NCBI GenBank assembly: GCA_030587365.1
Contig: JAUQZE010000041.1
Location: 1-64,000, forward strand
DNA length: 64,000 bases
Direction: 5' to 3'
From: Candidatus Freyarchaeota archaeon
Lineage (GTDB): Archaea; Asgardarchaeota; Jordiarchaeia; Jordiarchaeales; Jordiarchaeaceae
A model generated the notes under the pieces. It was not told the origin of the DNA. It saw only the letters and a program-made list of their open reading frames with translations, and did not search any database. The translations under genes were made by a program, and so were the position numbers. Positions 17,146 to 25,457 of the stretch are shown piece by piece (the first letter of the stretch is position 1; every line of letters begins with the position of its first letter).

Positions 17146-18906
17146 AAAAGTAAAGCCAAACCTAGCAAAGCAAAACCTAGCAAGGCAAAGAAGATAGCAA
17201 AAGAAGTTGCTAAACCAAAAGAAATAGGGTTACCAGACTATATAAAAAACAAAATTTGGCTGAAGAAATACCCTAGTGACTTCCCCAAAGAGGTTAAAAT
17301 ACCCACGGACAAGTCGATACCTGAACTGGCGGAAGAAGCCACAAATAAGTGGCCTGATTCTGTAAACATAATATTCTACGGGAGAGAATTCAAACGGAAA
17401 GAGTTTAAAGACCTCATCGACAGGCTCACTACAGCCTTCCAGAAAAAACTGGGAATCAAGAAAGGGGACAAGATAGCGATATATTTACCCAACTGCCCCC
17501 AATTCATAGTCGCGTACCTAGCTGGACTGACAGCCGGAGCAACCATGACCTGCATCAGCCCACTCTTCGTACCCCGAGAAATCGCGTACCAGATAAATGA
17601 CAGCGGAGCCCAAACCCTAGTAACCATGGACATGTTCTGGAAAAACGTAGAACAAATAAAAAATGAGGTTAAACTCAAAAACATCCTCCTAACCAACATA
17701 TTTGGACAGACACCCAACGTACCAGAAAACAAGGAACAAGGAATATACCATATGACCAACCTGATCAAAGACACCGCCCCCGATGTAACAAGAATAAAAT
17801 TTAACCCCATGAAAGACATTGCGGTAATTCAGTACACCGGAGGCACAACGGGTATGCCCAAGGGTGCGCTTCTCACGCACTACAACCTCATAGCAAACGC
17901 CCACCAGATTATACCCATATCTGAAACATTAAAGAAGAGGTTCCATGAAGATCGGATCAAGTCTATCAGCGTGCTCCCCTGGTATCACATATATGGTCAG
18001 ACCTGCGAGATCGTGGCGGGTAACTTGATTGATTCATGTGCAGTGCTTTTTGCAAATTTCGATGCTGGAGCTGTTCTTGACGCCGTTCAGAAGTATAAAC
18101 CGTGGATGTTCTTAGGAGTTTCCGCTATGCTTATCGCACTCATGAATCACCCCAAGGCGCAGGAAACGGATTTCAGCAGTCTCAAATACATGAATATGGG
18201 AGCCGCACCGACTCCGGATGAGGTCGCGAAGCAGTGGAAGAAGCTCTCAGGATGGCCGCTCAGCGAAGGCTACGGTTTAACTGAAACAAGCCCTGTCACC
18301 CACACCCGACCCGCAGAGCTGTTCGGTGAAAAATTGGGCAGCATCGGTCCACCCATTCCCAATACACTAGCAGGCATAGTGGACCCGGAAAGCAACAAGT
18401 TCCTACCCATTGGAGAGATGGGTGAGCTGGTAATCAGCGGTCCTCAAGTGATGCAGGGTTACTGGAATAGGCCCAAGGATACTGAGGCAGTCTTCTTCGA
18501 GGCCGGAGGGTACAAGTGGCTCAAAACAGGAGACCTAGCCAAAATGGATGACGAGGGATACTTCTACATCGTTGACCGTACCAAGGACATAATCAAGTAT
18601 AAGGGTCACAGCGTTTATCCCAGGGAGATCGAGGAAGTCGTCTTTGAGCATCCTGCGGTGCTGGAGTGTGCAGTGATTGGTATTCCGGATCCCGAGGCCG
18701 GTGAGAACATAAAGGCGTTCATCTCGCTTAAACCGGATTACAAGGGTAAGATAACTGAGGAAGAGATGAAGAACTGGATAAAGGAGCGGGTAGCAGCCTA
18801 CAAGTATCCCAGATACGTGGAGTTCATTGACAATATTCCCAAGACCATTGTGGGCAAGGTTCTGAGAAGAGTGCTAAGAGAAAAAGAAGCTGCAAAAATG
18901 GGGTAA
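17137..18906 (+). CDS. AMP-forming acyl-CoA synthetase (fatty-acid CoA ligase), copy 1
   Basis: A 589-residue ANL-superfamily ligase that activates a carboxylic acid to acyl-CoA with ATP. The P-loop motif YTGGTTGMPKGA (about residue 232), the A5-like EGYGLTETSPVTH, the GDLAKMDDEGYFYIVDRTKD hinge region and the C-terminal PKTIVGKVLRR with the catalytic lysine are all intact. The N-terminus is a lysine/alanine/serine-rich low-complexity tail of about 30 residues (KSKAKPSKAKPSKAKKIAKE), not part of the enzyme fold. It is the first of three tandem paralogs, closest to the second (19286-21076), with which it shares long identical stretches and the upstream leader. The sequence style is that of medium/long-chain fatty acid ligases; acid specificity is unknown. 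Confidence 0.92.
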   Translation: MSKKSKAKPSKAKPSKAKKIAKEVAKPKEIGLPDYIKNKIWLKKYPSDFPKEVKIPTDKSIPELAEEATNKWPDSVNIIFYGREFKRKEFKDLIDRLTTAFQKKLGIKKGDKIAIYLPNCPQFIVAYLAGLTAGATMTCISPLFVPREIAYQINDSGAQTLVTMDMFWKNVEQIKNEVKLKNILLTNIFGQTPNVPENKEQGIYHMTNLIKDTAPDVTRIKFNPMKDIAVIQYTGGTTGMPKGALLTHYNLIANAHQIIPISETLKKRFHEDRIKSISVLPWYHIYGQTCEIVAGNLIDSCAVLFANFDAGAVLDAVQKYKPWMFLGVSAMLIALMNHPKAQETDFSSLKYMNMGAAPTPDEVAKQWKKLSGWPLSEGYGLTETSPVTHTRPAELFGEKLGSIGPPIPNTLAGIVDPESNKFLPIGEMGELVISGPQVMQGYWNRPKDTEAVFFEAGGYKWLKTGDLAKMDDEGYFYIVDRTKDIIKYKGHSVYPREIEEVVFEHPAVLECAVIGIPDPEAGENIKAFISLKPDYKGKITEEEMKNWIKERVAAYKYPRYVEFIDNIPKTIVGKVLRRVLREKEAAKMG

Positions 18907-18920
18907 TCCTACCCCTATTC

Positions 18921-18944
18921 TCTATTTTTCTTTTTTTACTTTTT
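18921..18944 (+). terminator. Poly-T terminator after acyl-CoA synthetase 1
   Basis: A pyrimidine block with runs of five, seven and five T residues begins about 15 bases after the stop codon. Similar T tracts follow the other two synthetase genes, as expected for archaeal oligo-T termination. Confidence 0.55.
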
Positions 18945-18995
18945 AGCCTTTTATAAATAGAATACGATACAAGATAATTTACTTGAAAAACCCCC

Positions 18996-19057
18996 TTTTT
19001 CTAGAAAGAACAGGATGGAGAGGTTTTAAAAAAGGAGTAAGAAAAAGAAGCAAAACT
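18996..19057 (+). repeat. Decayed third copy of the synthetase leader and gene start
   Basis: This stretch aligns with the Shine-Dalgarno region and first codons of both lysine-tailed synthetases: CTAGAAAGAACAGGATGGAG and then AGGTTTTAAAAAAGGAGTAA correspond to the intact leader and MSKKSK coding start, but the ATG has become AGG-type sequence and the reading frame is lost. The remaining intergenic sequence to 19190 has no gene. It points to a fourth synthetase copy that has been deleted except for its 5' end. Confidence 0.6.
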
Positions 19058-19190
19058 CGGGAAACGGACATACTCCCCGCCTCGAAGGGAGTTGGAGTTT
19101 GTGTTTGAGTTATACGCTAGAATGTGGTAGCGTTATCGCTCAAATTTTTAATCATCTCCGTGTCTATTTTTAGGCACCACCAGGTAAGAT

Positions 19191-19300
19191 TAGTTAATTT
19201 TAAATAAAACATGTGAAAACATAGTGATAAGACCTATTTAAAGGAGGAATCCTTTTTAAGGAATAATTAGAAGAGAGGTTTCAAAATGAGTAAGAAAAGT
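19191..19300 (+). repeat. Duplicated leader/promoter, copy 2
   Basis: This matches 17041-17145: TAGTTAATTTTAAATAAAAC is identical in both, followed by a diverged AT-rich middle and a conserved GAGAGGTTT-CAAAATGAGTAAG translation start. It indicates that the promoter was duplicated together with the gene. Confidence 0.75.
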
Positions 19301-21076
19301 AAAGAAAAGCCTAGCAAAGCAGAAAAGGCAGCAAAAGAAGCTGTGAAACCCAAAGCAGCAAAAGAAGTTGCTAAACCAAAAGAAGGAGAGTTACCGGACT
19401 ATATAAAGAACAAAATCTGGCTGAACATATACCCAAAAGACGTGCCTAAAGAAGCTACAATTCCCACGGACAAGGCGATACCTGACCTGATGGATGCAGC
19501 CGCAGAAAAGGATCCTAACTTTGTAAACATAATATTCTACGGAAGAGAAATCACCCGAAAAGTGTTTAAGGACAGAATTGATAGGCTCTGCACAGCCTTC
19601 CAGCAGAAACTGGGAATTAAGAAAGGGGACAAGATAGCAATATACCTGCCCAACTGCCCCGACTTCATAACAGCGTACTTTGCTGGACTGAAGGCTGGAG
19701 CTACCCTGACCTGCATCAGTCCACTCTTCGTACCCCGAGAAGTTGCGTACCAGATAAAGGACAGCGGAGCCCAAACCATAGTAACCATGGACTTATTCTA
19801 CCCCCGAATAACCGCAGACGAGGTAAAAAATGTAATTAAACTCAAAAACATCGTCTTAATGAACCTTTTTGGAAATCCACCCAACGTGCCAGAGAGCAAG
19901 GAGAAAGGAATCTACCATATCGAAAACCTGATAAAAGACACCCCGCCCAACGTGACCAAAGTGAAAATAGACCCCATGAAAGACATAGCAGTAATCCAGT
20001 ACACGGGAGGCACAACCGGTCTACCCAAGGGTGCACTTCTCACACACTACAACCTCGTAGCAAACGCCCACCAGATTAAAGGTTCAACAGAAGCAATGGA
20101 GAAGAGGTTCAAGGAAGATAAGATTAAATCTATCAGCATACTACCCTGGTATCACATATATGGTCAGACCTGCGAGATCGTGACTGGCACAATACTTAAT
20201 TCAACCGCCGTGCTTTTTGCAGATTTCAACCCCCAACTTGTTTGTGAAGCCATTAATAAGTATAGACCTTGGCTCTTCTTAGGAGTTTCCGCTCTGCTTA
20301 TCGCACTCATGAACCACCCCAAGGCGCAGGAAACGGATTTCACCTGTCTCAAATACATGAACATGGGAGCCGCACCGACTCCGGATGAGGTTGCGAAGCA
20401 GTGGAAGAAGCTCTCAGGATGGCCGCTCAGCGAAGGCTACGGTTTAACTGAAACAAGCCCTGTCACCCACACCCGACAAGCAGTGCTTTTCGGCGAAAAA
20501 TTAGGCAGCATCGGTCCACCCATACCCAATACACTGGCCGCCATAGTGGACCCAGAAACCAACAAGTTCCTACCCATTGGTGAGATGGGGGAGCTGGTGA
20601 TTAACGGTCCCCAGGTGATGCAGGGCTACTGGAACAAACCTGAAGAAACCAAGAAGGTCTTCTTCGAAGCCGGAGGATACAAGTGGCTCAAAACCGGAGA
20701 CCTAGCCAAGATGGATAAGGAGGGATTCTTCTACATCGTTGACCGTACCAAGGACATAATCAAGTATAAGGGACACAGCGTTTATCCCAGGGAAATCGAG
20801 GAAGTTATGTTCGAGCACCCCGCGGTGCTAGAGGGTGCGGTTATCGGTATACCCGATCCTGAGGCCGGTGAGAACATAAAGGCGTTCATCGTGCTCAAAC
20901 CGGATTACAAGGGCAAGATAACTGAGGAAGAGATGAAGAACTGGATTAAGGAGCGGGTGGCAGCCTACAAGTATCCCAGATACGTGGAGTTCATTGACGC
21001 TCTTCCCAAGACCAATGTGGGCAAGGTTCTCAGAAGAGTGCTGAGAGAACAAGATGCTGCAAAAAAGAAAAAGTAA
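19286..21076 (+). CDS. AMP-forming acyl-CoA synthetase (fatty-acid CoA ligase), copy 2
   Basis: A 596-residue close paralog of the preceding gene. It has the same ANL motifs: YTGGTTGLPKGA, EGYGLTETSPVTH, the WLKTGDLAKMDKEGFFYIVD hinge and the catalytic PKTNVGKVLRR. The lysine-rich N-terminal tail is slightly longer (about 36 residues) and contains a repeated K(A/E)VAKPK unit. Long nearly identical DNA blocks shared with copy 1, for example around the GWPLSEGYGL region, indicate recent duplication or gene conversion. Differences concentrate in the first 200 residues and in the substrate-side segment around residues 300-320 (ADFNPQLVCEAINKYRPWLF), so the acid specificity may differ. It is followed by a T-rich terminator. 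Confidence 0.92.
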   Translation: MSKKSKEKPSKAEKAAKEAVKPKAAKEVAKPKEGELPDYIKNKIWLNIYPKDVPKEATIPTDKAIPDLMDAAAEKDPNFVNIIFYGREITRKVFKDRIDRLCTAFQQKLGIKKGDKIAIYLPNCPDFITAYFAGLKAGATLTCISPLFVPREVAYQIKDSGAQTIVTMDLFYPRITADEVKNVIKLKNIVLMNLFGNPPNVPESKEKGIYHIENLIKDTPPNVTKVKIDPMKDIAVIQYTGGTTGLPKGALLTHYNLVANAHQIKGSTEAMEKRFKEDKIKSISILPWYHIYGQTCEIVTGTILNSTAVLFADFNPQLVCEAINKYRPWLFLGVSALLIALMNHPKAQETDFTCLKYMNMGAAPTPDEVAKQWKKLSGWPLSEGYGLTETSPVTHTRQAVLFGEKLGSIGPPIPNTLAAIVDPETNKFLPIGEMGELVINGPQVMQGYWNKPEETKKVFFEAGGYKWLKTGDLAKMDKEGFFYIVDRTKDIIKYKGHSVYPREIEEVMFEHPAVLEGAVIGIPDPEAGENIKAFIVLKPDYKGKITEEEMKNWIKERVAAYKYPRYVEFIDALPKTNVGKVLRRVLREQDAAKKKK

Positions 21077-21087
21077 TCCCATCCCTC

Positions 21088-21109
21088 TATTTCATTTTTT
21101 TCTTTTTTT
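21088..21109 (+). terminator. Poly-T terminator after acyl-CoA synthetase 2
   Basis: T-rich block with two runs of six to seven T residues, about 12 bases after the stop codon and closely resembling that of copy 1. Confidence 0.55.
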
Positions 21110-21255
21110 GAACTTTAAGATTGAATTATGTTTGTTTATATTTATTTCTTTAAAATATTATACGACTGTTTAATAATTACTGTTTGTGATAGCATTTATA
21201 AATTTGTAAACCGATAAAGAGTATAAGAAACAATGCATTAGGGTGGATTCTTAAT

Positions 21256-22959
21256 ATGTTTAGTTTAAAATTTGTGCTGTTGCCTGACTATGTTAGGAAG
21301 AAAATCTGGCTGAAGCACTATCCAGAGGGTTATCCTAAGGAGATTAAAATTCCCAAAAACAAGTCTTTACCCGATATATTCATAGAAGCGGCGGAAAAGT
21401 GGGGTGATGCAGTTAACTTCATTTTTTATGGTAAGGAATACAACCGTAATCAGCTTATGGACCGGGCTAAGAGGTTTGCAGCAGCTCTCTACAACCTGGG
21501 AGTGAGAAAGGGTGACGTGGTGGCGATTTACCTCCCTAACAGCTTCCAGTTCCTAGTCTCGTACGTGGGCATTCTATTAGCGGGGGCTACGGTTACTGCC
21601 ATCAGTCCACTGTTTGTGCCCCGTGAGGTTGCCTACCAGTTGAAGGACAGTGGAGCAGAAATCCTAATAACAATGGATCTTTTCTACAACAACGTGAAGC
21701 AGATTAAAGGTGAAACTCGGCTCAAAAACATTATCGTGACCAACATCATGGGAGAGAAGCTCGGAGTCGAAAAAGAAGACTTGGACAAAATATTGAACTA
21801 CGACGAGCTAATAGAGAAAACTCCGCCCATCCCGCCGAAGGTAAAGATAAAACCCAAAGAGGACGTAGCGGTGCTCCAGTATACGGGAGGCACAACCGGC
21901 CTGCCTAAGGGTGCGATGCTTACACACTACAACATTATTGCGAATGCTTATCAGGTGAAGCCTATTACAGAAACCTTGAACAAAATGTTGGGCCTTGATA
22001 AGACGAGGACGATTTCTGTTTTGCCGTGGTATCATATTTATGGTCAGACCTGCGAGATCGCTACCAGTGCTTTGCTGGATTCAATCGCTATTTGTTTTAC
22101 TCAGTTTGATCCGGTTCCGATCCTTGATGCTATTCAGAGCTTTAAGCCGAACACTTTAATTGCGGTTCCCGCTATCCTGATCTTTTTACTGAATCATCCG
22201 AAGTCTCGGGGTGTTGATTTCTCCTGCTTGAAGTATCTCAACATGGGTGCGGCTCCCACTCCAGTAGAGCTTGGTAAACAGTGGAAGGCTCTGTCGGGTA
22301 ATCCTCTCAGTGAGGGTTATGGTTTGACTGAAGCTAGTCCGGTCACTCATACTCGTCCTGCTCAGATTTTCGGAGAGGAGTTTGGTTCTGTGGGTCCCCC
22401 GGTTCCGAATACTCTTTCGGGTATTGTGGATCCGGAGACTAACGAGTTTTTGCCCCTGGGTGAGCTGGGTGAGCTGGTGGTGAGCGGTCCGCAGGTTATG
22501 AAGGGTTACTGGAAGAGGCCTGAGGAGACTGCGAAAGTGTTCTTTGAGGCTGGTGGTGTGAAGTGGTTGAAGACCGGCGACCTTGCGCGAATGGATATGA
22601 AGGGCTACTTTTACATTGTGGATCGTACCAAGGATATTATCAAGTATAAGGGTCACAGTGTTTATCCGAGGGAGATTGAGGAGGTTTTGTTTGAGAATGA
22701 GGCGGTTATGGATGCTGCTGTGATTGGTGTTCCTGACCCGGAGGCGGGTGAGAATATCAAGGCTTTTATTGTGTTGAAGCCCGATTTTAAGGGTAAGGTC
22801 AGGGAGGATGACATTTCTTACTGGTGCCGGGAGCACATGGCGGCTTACAAGTATCCCAGGTACATAGAGTTCTTGGACGGTCTTCCTAAGAGTATGGTTG
22901 GTAAGACTCTGAGAAGGGTGCTGAGAGAGCGAGAAACACAGAAAACAAAGCCTGCGTAG
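21256..22959 (+). CDS. AMP-forming acyl-CoA synthetase (fatty-acid CoA ligase), copy 3
   Basis: A 567-residue ANL ligase, more diverged from the first two and lacking their lysine-rich tail; it begins MFSLKFVLLPDYVRKKIWLK, where the PDYV..KIWLK segment aligns with residues 38-48 of copy 1. Motifs are YTGGTTGLPKGA, EGYGLTEASPVTH, WLKTGDLARMDMKGYFYIVD and PKSMVGKTLRR. Codon use shifts towards G/T-ending codons compared with copies 1 and 2, most visibly after position 22000, suggesting a different history. The promoter is not shared with the other two. It probably activates another organic acid for the thiolase/DUF35 and AOR module located downstream. Confidence 0.9.
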   Translation: MFSLKFVLLPDYVRKKIWLKHYPEGYPKEIKIPKNKSLPDIFIEAAEKWGDAVNFIFYGKEYNRNQLMDRAKRFAAALYNLGVRKGDVVAIYLPNSFQFLVSYVGILLAGATVTAISPLFVPREVAYQLKDSGAEILITMDLFYNNVKQIKGETRLKNIIVTNIMGEKLGVEKEDLDKILNYDELIEKTPPIPPKVKIKPKEDVAVLQYTGGTTGLPKGAMLTHYNIIANAYQVKPITETLNKMLGLDKTRTISVLPWYHIYGQTCEIATSALLDSIAICFTQFDPVPILDAIQSFKPNTLIAVPAILIFLLNHPKSRGVDFSCLKYLNMGAAPTPVELGKQWKALSGNPLSEGYGLTEASPVTHTRPAQIFGEEFGSVGPPVPNTLSGIVDPETNEFLPLGELGELVVSGPQVMKGYWKRPEETAKVFFEAGGVKWLKTGDLARMDMKGYFYIVDRTKDIIKYKGHSVYPREIEEVLFENEAVMDAAVIGVPDPEAGENIKAFIVLKPDFKGKVREDDISYWCREHMAAYKYPRYIEFLDGLPKSMVGKTLRRVLRERETQKTKPA

Positions 22960-22962
22960 CAT

Positions 22963-22992
22963 TTCCCCTCTTTTTTTAATATTTATTTTTTT
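22963..22992 (+). terminator. Poly-T terminator after acyl-CoA synthetase 3
   Basis: TTTCCCC then seven T residues and a further T-rich run immediately after the stop codon. Confidence 0.5.
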
Positions 22993-23191
22993 GAAAATTA
23001 TGGTTTGCAAAAGTTTTTTAGGAATTGTTTCCTTTCATGAGTTGTAGCTTCTTTTTTGTTTAGTTTGCTTGGTTGTTTTGGTGTTTGAGTGTTTGGTAAT
23101 GTTTTTGAGGTGGTGTGGTTTAGGTGTCTTGAGTTAGATTGTTCTTTATGAGAAGAACAGTGTGTGGCGTTTAAATTGATTTTTCCTATAA

Positions 23192-23653
23192 TTACTTCGA
23201 ATATTTCAAAGCAATTTCTGCATAAGCAATTTGTACTTGATTAATGGATGTTACAAAATTTGCACGGTCAACACTACCAACCTTTTCCCGAGTAAATATA
23301 TCGACTCCTTCTAATTTTTCTACATTGAGTGCATATACCGTAAAATAATAAGTTTGCTCACCTTTCGAAGGGCATGGACCCGTATAACCGAGCCAGCCAA
23401 AGTCATTTAAAACCTCTATACCGGGTACTGGTCCGTTTTGAGGAATTTCCCGAACATCTTTGGGTATATTGTAAACCAACCAATGCTTATGACTAGGAAC
23501 TGGTTCGCCCCAGCTTTGAAATAGAATCGCAAAACTCTTAGTTCCCTCGGGAACATCGGACCATTCAAGATGAGGAAAAATATTTTCTCCATCGCATGTA
23601 AATTTTACCGGCAATTTCCCCTCATTTTCAAAATCATTACTTCTAACTATCAA
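23192..23653 (-). CDS. PEBP-family protein (YbhB/YbcL type)
   Basis: A protein of about 153 residues from the TTG at 23653, preferred because a GGAG lies eight bases upstream and the family usually begins just before the SxxFxxxxxxP segment seen here (SNDFENEGKLP); the frame is open to 23695. Family motifs are present: FTCDGENIFPHLEW (D-G-x-x-x-SP-like), KHWLVYNIP and GWLGYTGPCPSKGE (the GPxP/GxHxY ligand site, in which the usual GxHRY reads GEQTYYF). PEBP proteins bind phospholipids or act as small regulators; prokaryotic YbhB members have no fixed role. It lies directly downstream of a small gene in the same orientation. Confidence 0.82.
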   Translation of the reverse strand: MIVRSNDFENEGKLPVKFTCDGENIFPHLEWSDVPEGTKSFAILFQSWGEPVPSHKHWLVYNIPKDVREIPQNGPVPGIEVLNDFGWLGYTGPCPSKGEQTYYFTVYALNVEKLEGVDIFTREKVGSVDRANFVTSINQVQIAYAEIALKYSK

Positions 23654-23679
23654 TTTTAAACCGTCTCCATAACATATTA

Positions 23680-24045
23680 TTATTCGAAATACCAAGTTGG
23701 CATTAAAATTATTTTCCAGCTACCTGTTTTCTTACTTAATATTAAAGCGCGGGCTATTCCTTTAGCTCCTTCCGCATCAATAACTGCAATGCCTCGATCA
23801 TTGGAAACTTTAACACACCTAATCTGGAATTTTTTATCCCACTTTTTAAACACCCATTTTAGACCACTCTTGCCTTCCTTTTCATAATCATTTAACGACA
23901 TTTTTCGTGCTTGACTCATTTGCCCCATAAATTCTTTGTCAAATTCATAAGCTTCATTAAAATCAAAGTTTTTCTCCAAAAATTTAAAATCTCCCTTTTG
24001 AAGGGCTTTAATATACTCTTCAGCAATTTTTTTGATCTCAGACAT
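23680..24045 (-). CDS. Small protein of unknown function (possible NTF2-like fold)
   Basis: A 121-residue protein from the ATG at 24045, which follows GAGGTGG at good spacing. An N-terminal helix pair (EIKKIAEEYIKALQKGDFKF) is followed by a strand-rich C-terminus ending in SGLKWVFKKW and GSWKIILMPTWYFE. The pattern 'helix, kGD...f..nf, strands, W.i' resembles SnoaL/NTF2-like small domains, but no diagnostic motif is present. It is transcribed with the PEBP gene, 26 bp upstream of the start chosen there. Function unknown. Confidence 0.6.
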   Translation of the reverse strand: MSEIKKIAEEYIKALQKGDFKFLEKNFDFNEAYEFDKEFMGQMSQARKMSLNDYEKEGKSGLKWVFKKWDKKFQIRCVKVSNDRGIAVIDAEGAKGIARALILSKKTGSWKIILMPTWYFE

Positions 24046-24108
24046 AATAACATACCACCTCACAATTTGATTAAAAATATTTTTACACTATGCCTCATCA
24101 ATAATTAG

Positions 24109-24535
24109 ACAAAAACATCTAAAAATTCTCTAGTTTCCATAGACTATGAACTTTTTGGACTGCCAAAAAATGGTTTATTTGTAGGAAGACGATCTCACGG
24201 CTATCCCCTGAGACTGCTTGACATTCAGAGATTCACCCCTTTACAGCATAGGGGCGTTGCACTCATACCATAATTGCCTTGGTCGGCAGGATTATCGCAT
24301 GGCATTTAAGGAAGTCTAAGGAAGCATGGAAGACAAAGGCTATTGTTCTTCCCCTTTTTAATTTCTATTTTCGGCGGGTTAATACGCACAAAACTTGACC
24401 CAGCTTTATGCCTCGGAGGATCACAGAGAAGCTGCAGTATCATTTCTAGAAAAAAGAGAACCTGTTTTCAAGGGAAAATAGTTGTTTAGCGGCTACCTTA
24501 TTCCTATCTTTATTTATTTTTGTTTGTTTTTGGGT
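24109..24535. other. Intergenic region with a G+C-richer block, no intact gene
   Basis: No open frame with a plausible start is seen. Between about 24185 and 24310 the sequence is richer in G+C than its surroundings and contains GGGGATAGCC-type words on the minus strand, with a short hairpin around CCCCTTTACAGCATAGGGG (24236-24254). This could be a remnant of a mobile element or of a structured RNA; the evidence does not decide. Confidence 0.3.
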
Positions 24536-25264
24536 TTAGTTTTGGATGCCTAGAACTTTGTAGAGGGTGGCTTTGAGTTCGGGGAATCCTTTTGCTACTA
24601 CAATAGCTCCGTACTTGTTTCCGTTGGGATCCACCTGCCAGTCTATCCATACGGCGTCTATGCCGGCTGCCTTCGCTCCTTTTATGTCAGTTTGTTGGCT
24701 GTCTCCTACATGAATGGCTTGTTCGGGTTTAATGTTTAATCTTTTCAGGATTTCTAGGAAGGGTTGAGGGCTGGGTTTGGCTTCGGGGGTTGTTTCTCCA
24801 GCGACTACGTAGGTGTCAAAAAATTTCGCCAGTCCAGAGGCTTTGAATCGGTTCTCTTTCCATCCTGGTGCGAAGTCGGTGTCGCTTAGCAGCCCAAGCT
24901 TGTACCCCTTTTGTTTGAGCTCCTTTAGAAGCTCTGGTGCACCTTCGTAGACTTTAGATGTGTCTCTCAGTATTGTCCAGTAAGTATTGGTTAGTTTGGT
25001 GACGAAGTCTGGGGAAATGTTGGTTACATTTAGCTCTTTGAAAATTTTTTTCCACCACTCGTCTCTGTTTCGTATTAGCCTTTTCTCCTGCTCAGCCTCC
25101 GTTTTTATTACTATTTCAAGTATAGTTTTGAAGTTGGCTTTTACTCCCCTTTTTTTTAGGAAATCGGTTATGAGTTTTGCCACTTTTTTGTGTGATTCTA
25201 TGCGATTCGAGAAGGATTCTATAATAGTTCCATCAAAATCAAAGATTATTCCCAGCCTTTTCAA
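24536..25264 (-). CDS. HAD-superfamily hydrolase (phosphatase-like)
   Basis: A protein of about 242 residues from the TTG at 25264, chosen because haloacid dehalogenase proteins begin just before motif I, here IIFDFDGTIIES at residues 6-17, and because AAGGGGAT precedes it; the frame continues to 25333. Motif II is LLSDTDF, motif III lysine is in EAKPSPQPF, and motif IV is HVGDSQQTDIKGAKAAG. A helical cap lies between motifs I and II, as in phosphoglycolate phosphatase-like enzymes. The substrate is unknown. It stands alone, divergent from the AOR gene. Confidence 0.86.
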   Translation of the reverse strand: MKRLGIIFDFDGTIIESFSNRIESHKKVAKLITDFLKKRGVKANFKTILEIVIKTEAEQEKRLIRNRDEWWKKIFKELNVTNISPDFVTKLTNTYWTILRDTSKVYEGAPELLKELKQKGYKLGLLSDTDFAPGWKENRFKASGLAKFFDTYVVAGETTPEAKPSPQPFLEILKRLNIKPEQAIHVGDSQQTDIKGAKAAGIDAVWIDWQVDPNGNKYGAIVVAKGFPELKATLYKVLGIQN

Positions 25265-25457
25265 TTCATAAATCCCCTTTGGAATCTCGATAAAATAATC
25301 AGTATATTTTATGAAGAATGGAGTTGCCTCCATTTAAATTTTTGCGCTAAATGTTTTTTTGATTCTAGTAGTTTTTCGGAAAAGTTAACCTTAAGAGTGT
25401 AGCTTCTAATGTTATTTTGCTAGTTTTTTTATGATTATTAAGATGTGATGAATCAAG

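Noticed and set aside
24185..24310. IS605-like 3' end in the G+C-richer intergenic block
   Set aside because: Only a loose impression; no TnpB motif or terminal hairpin pair could be shown.
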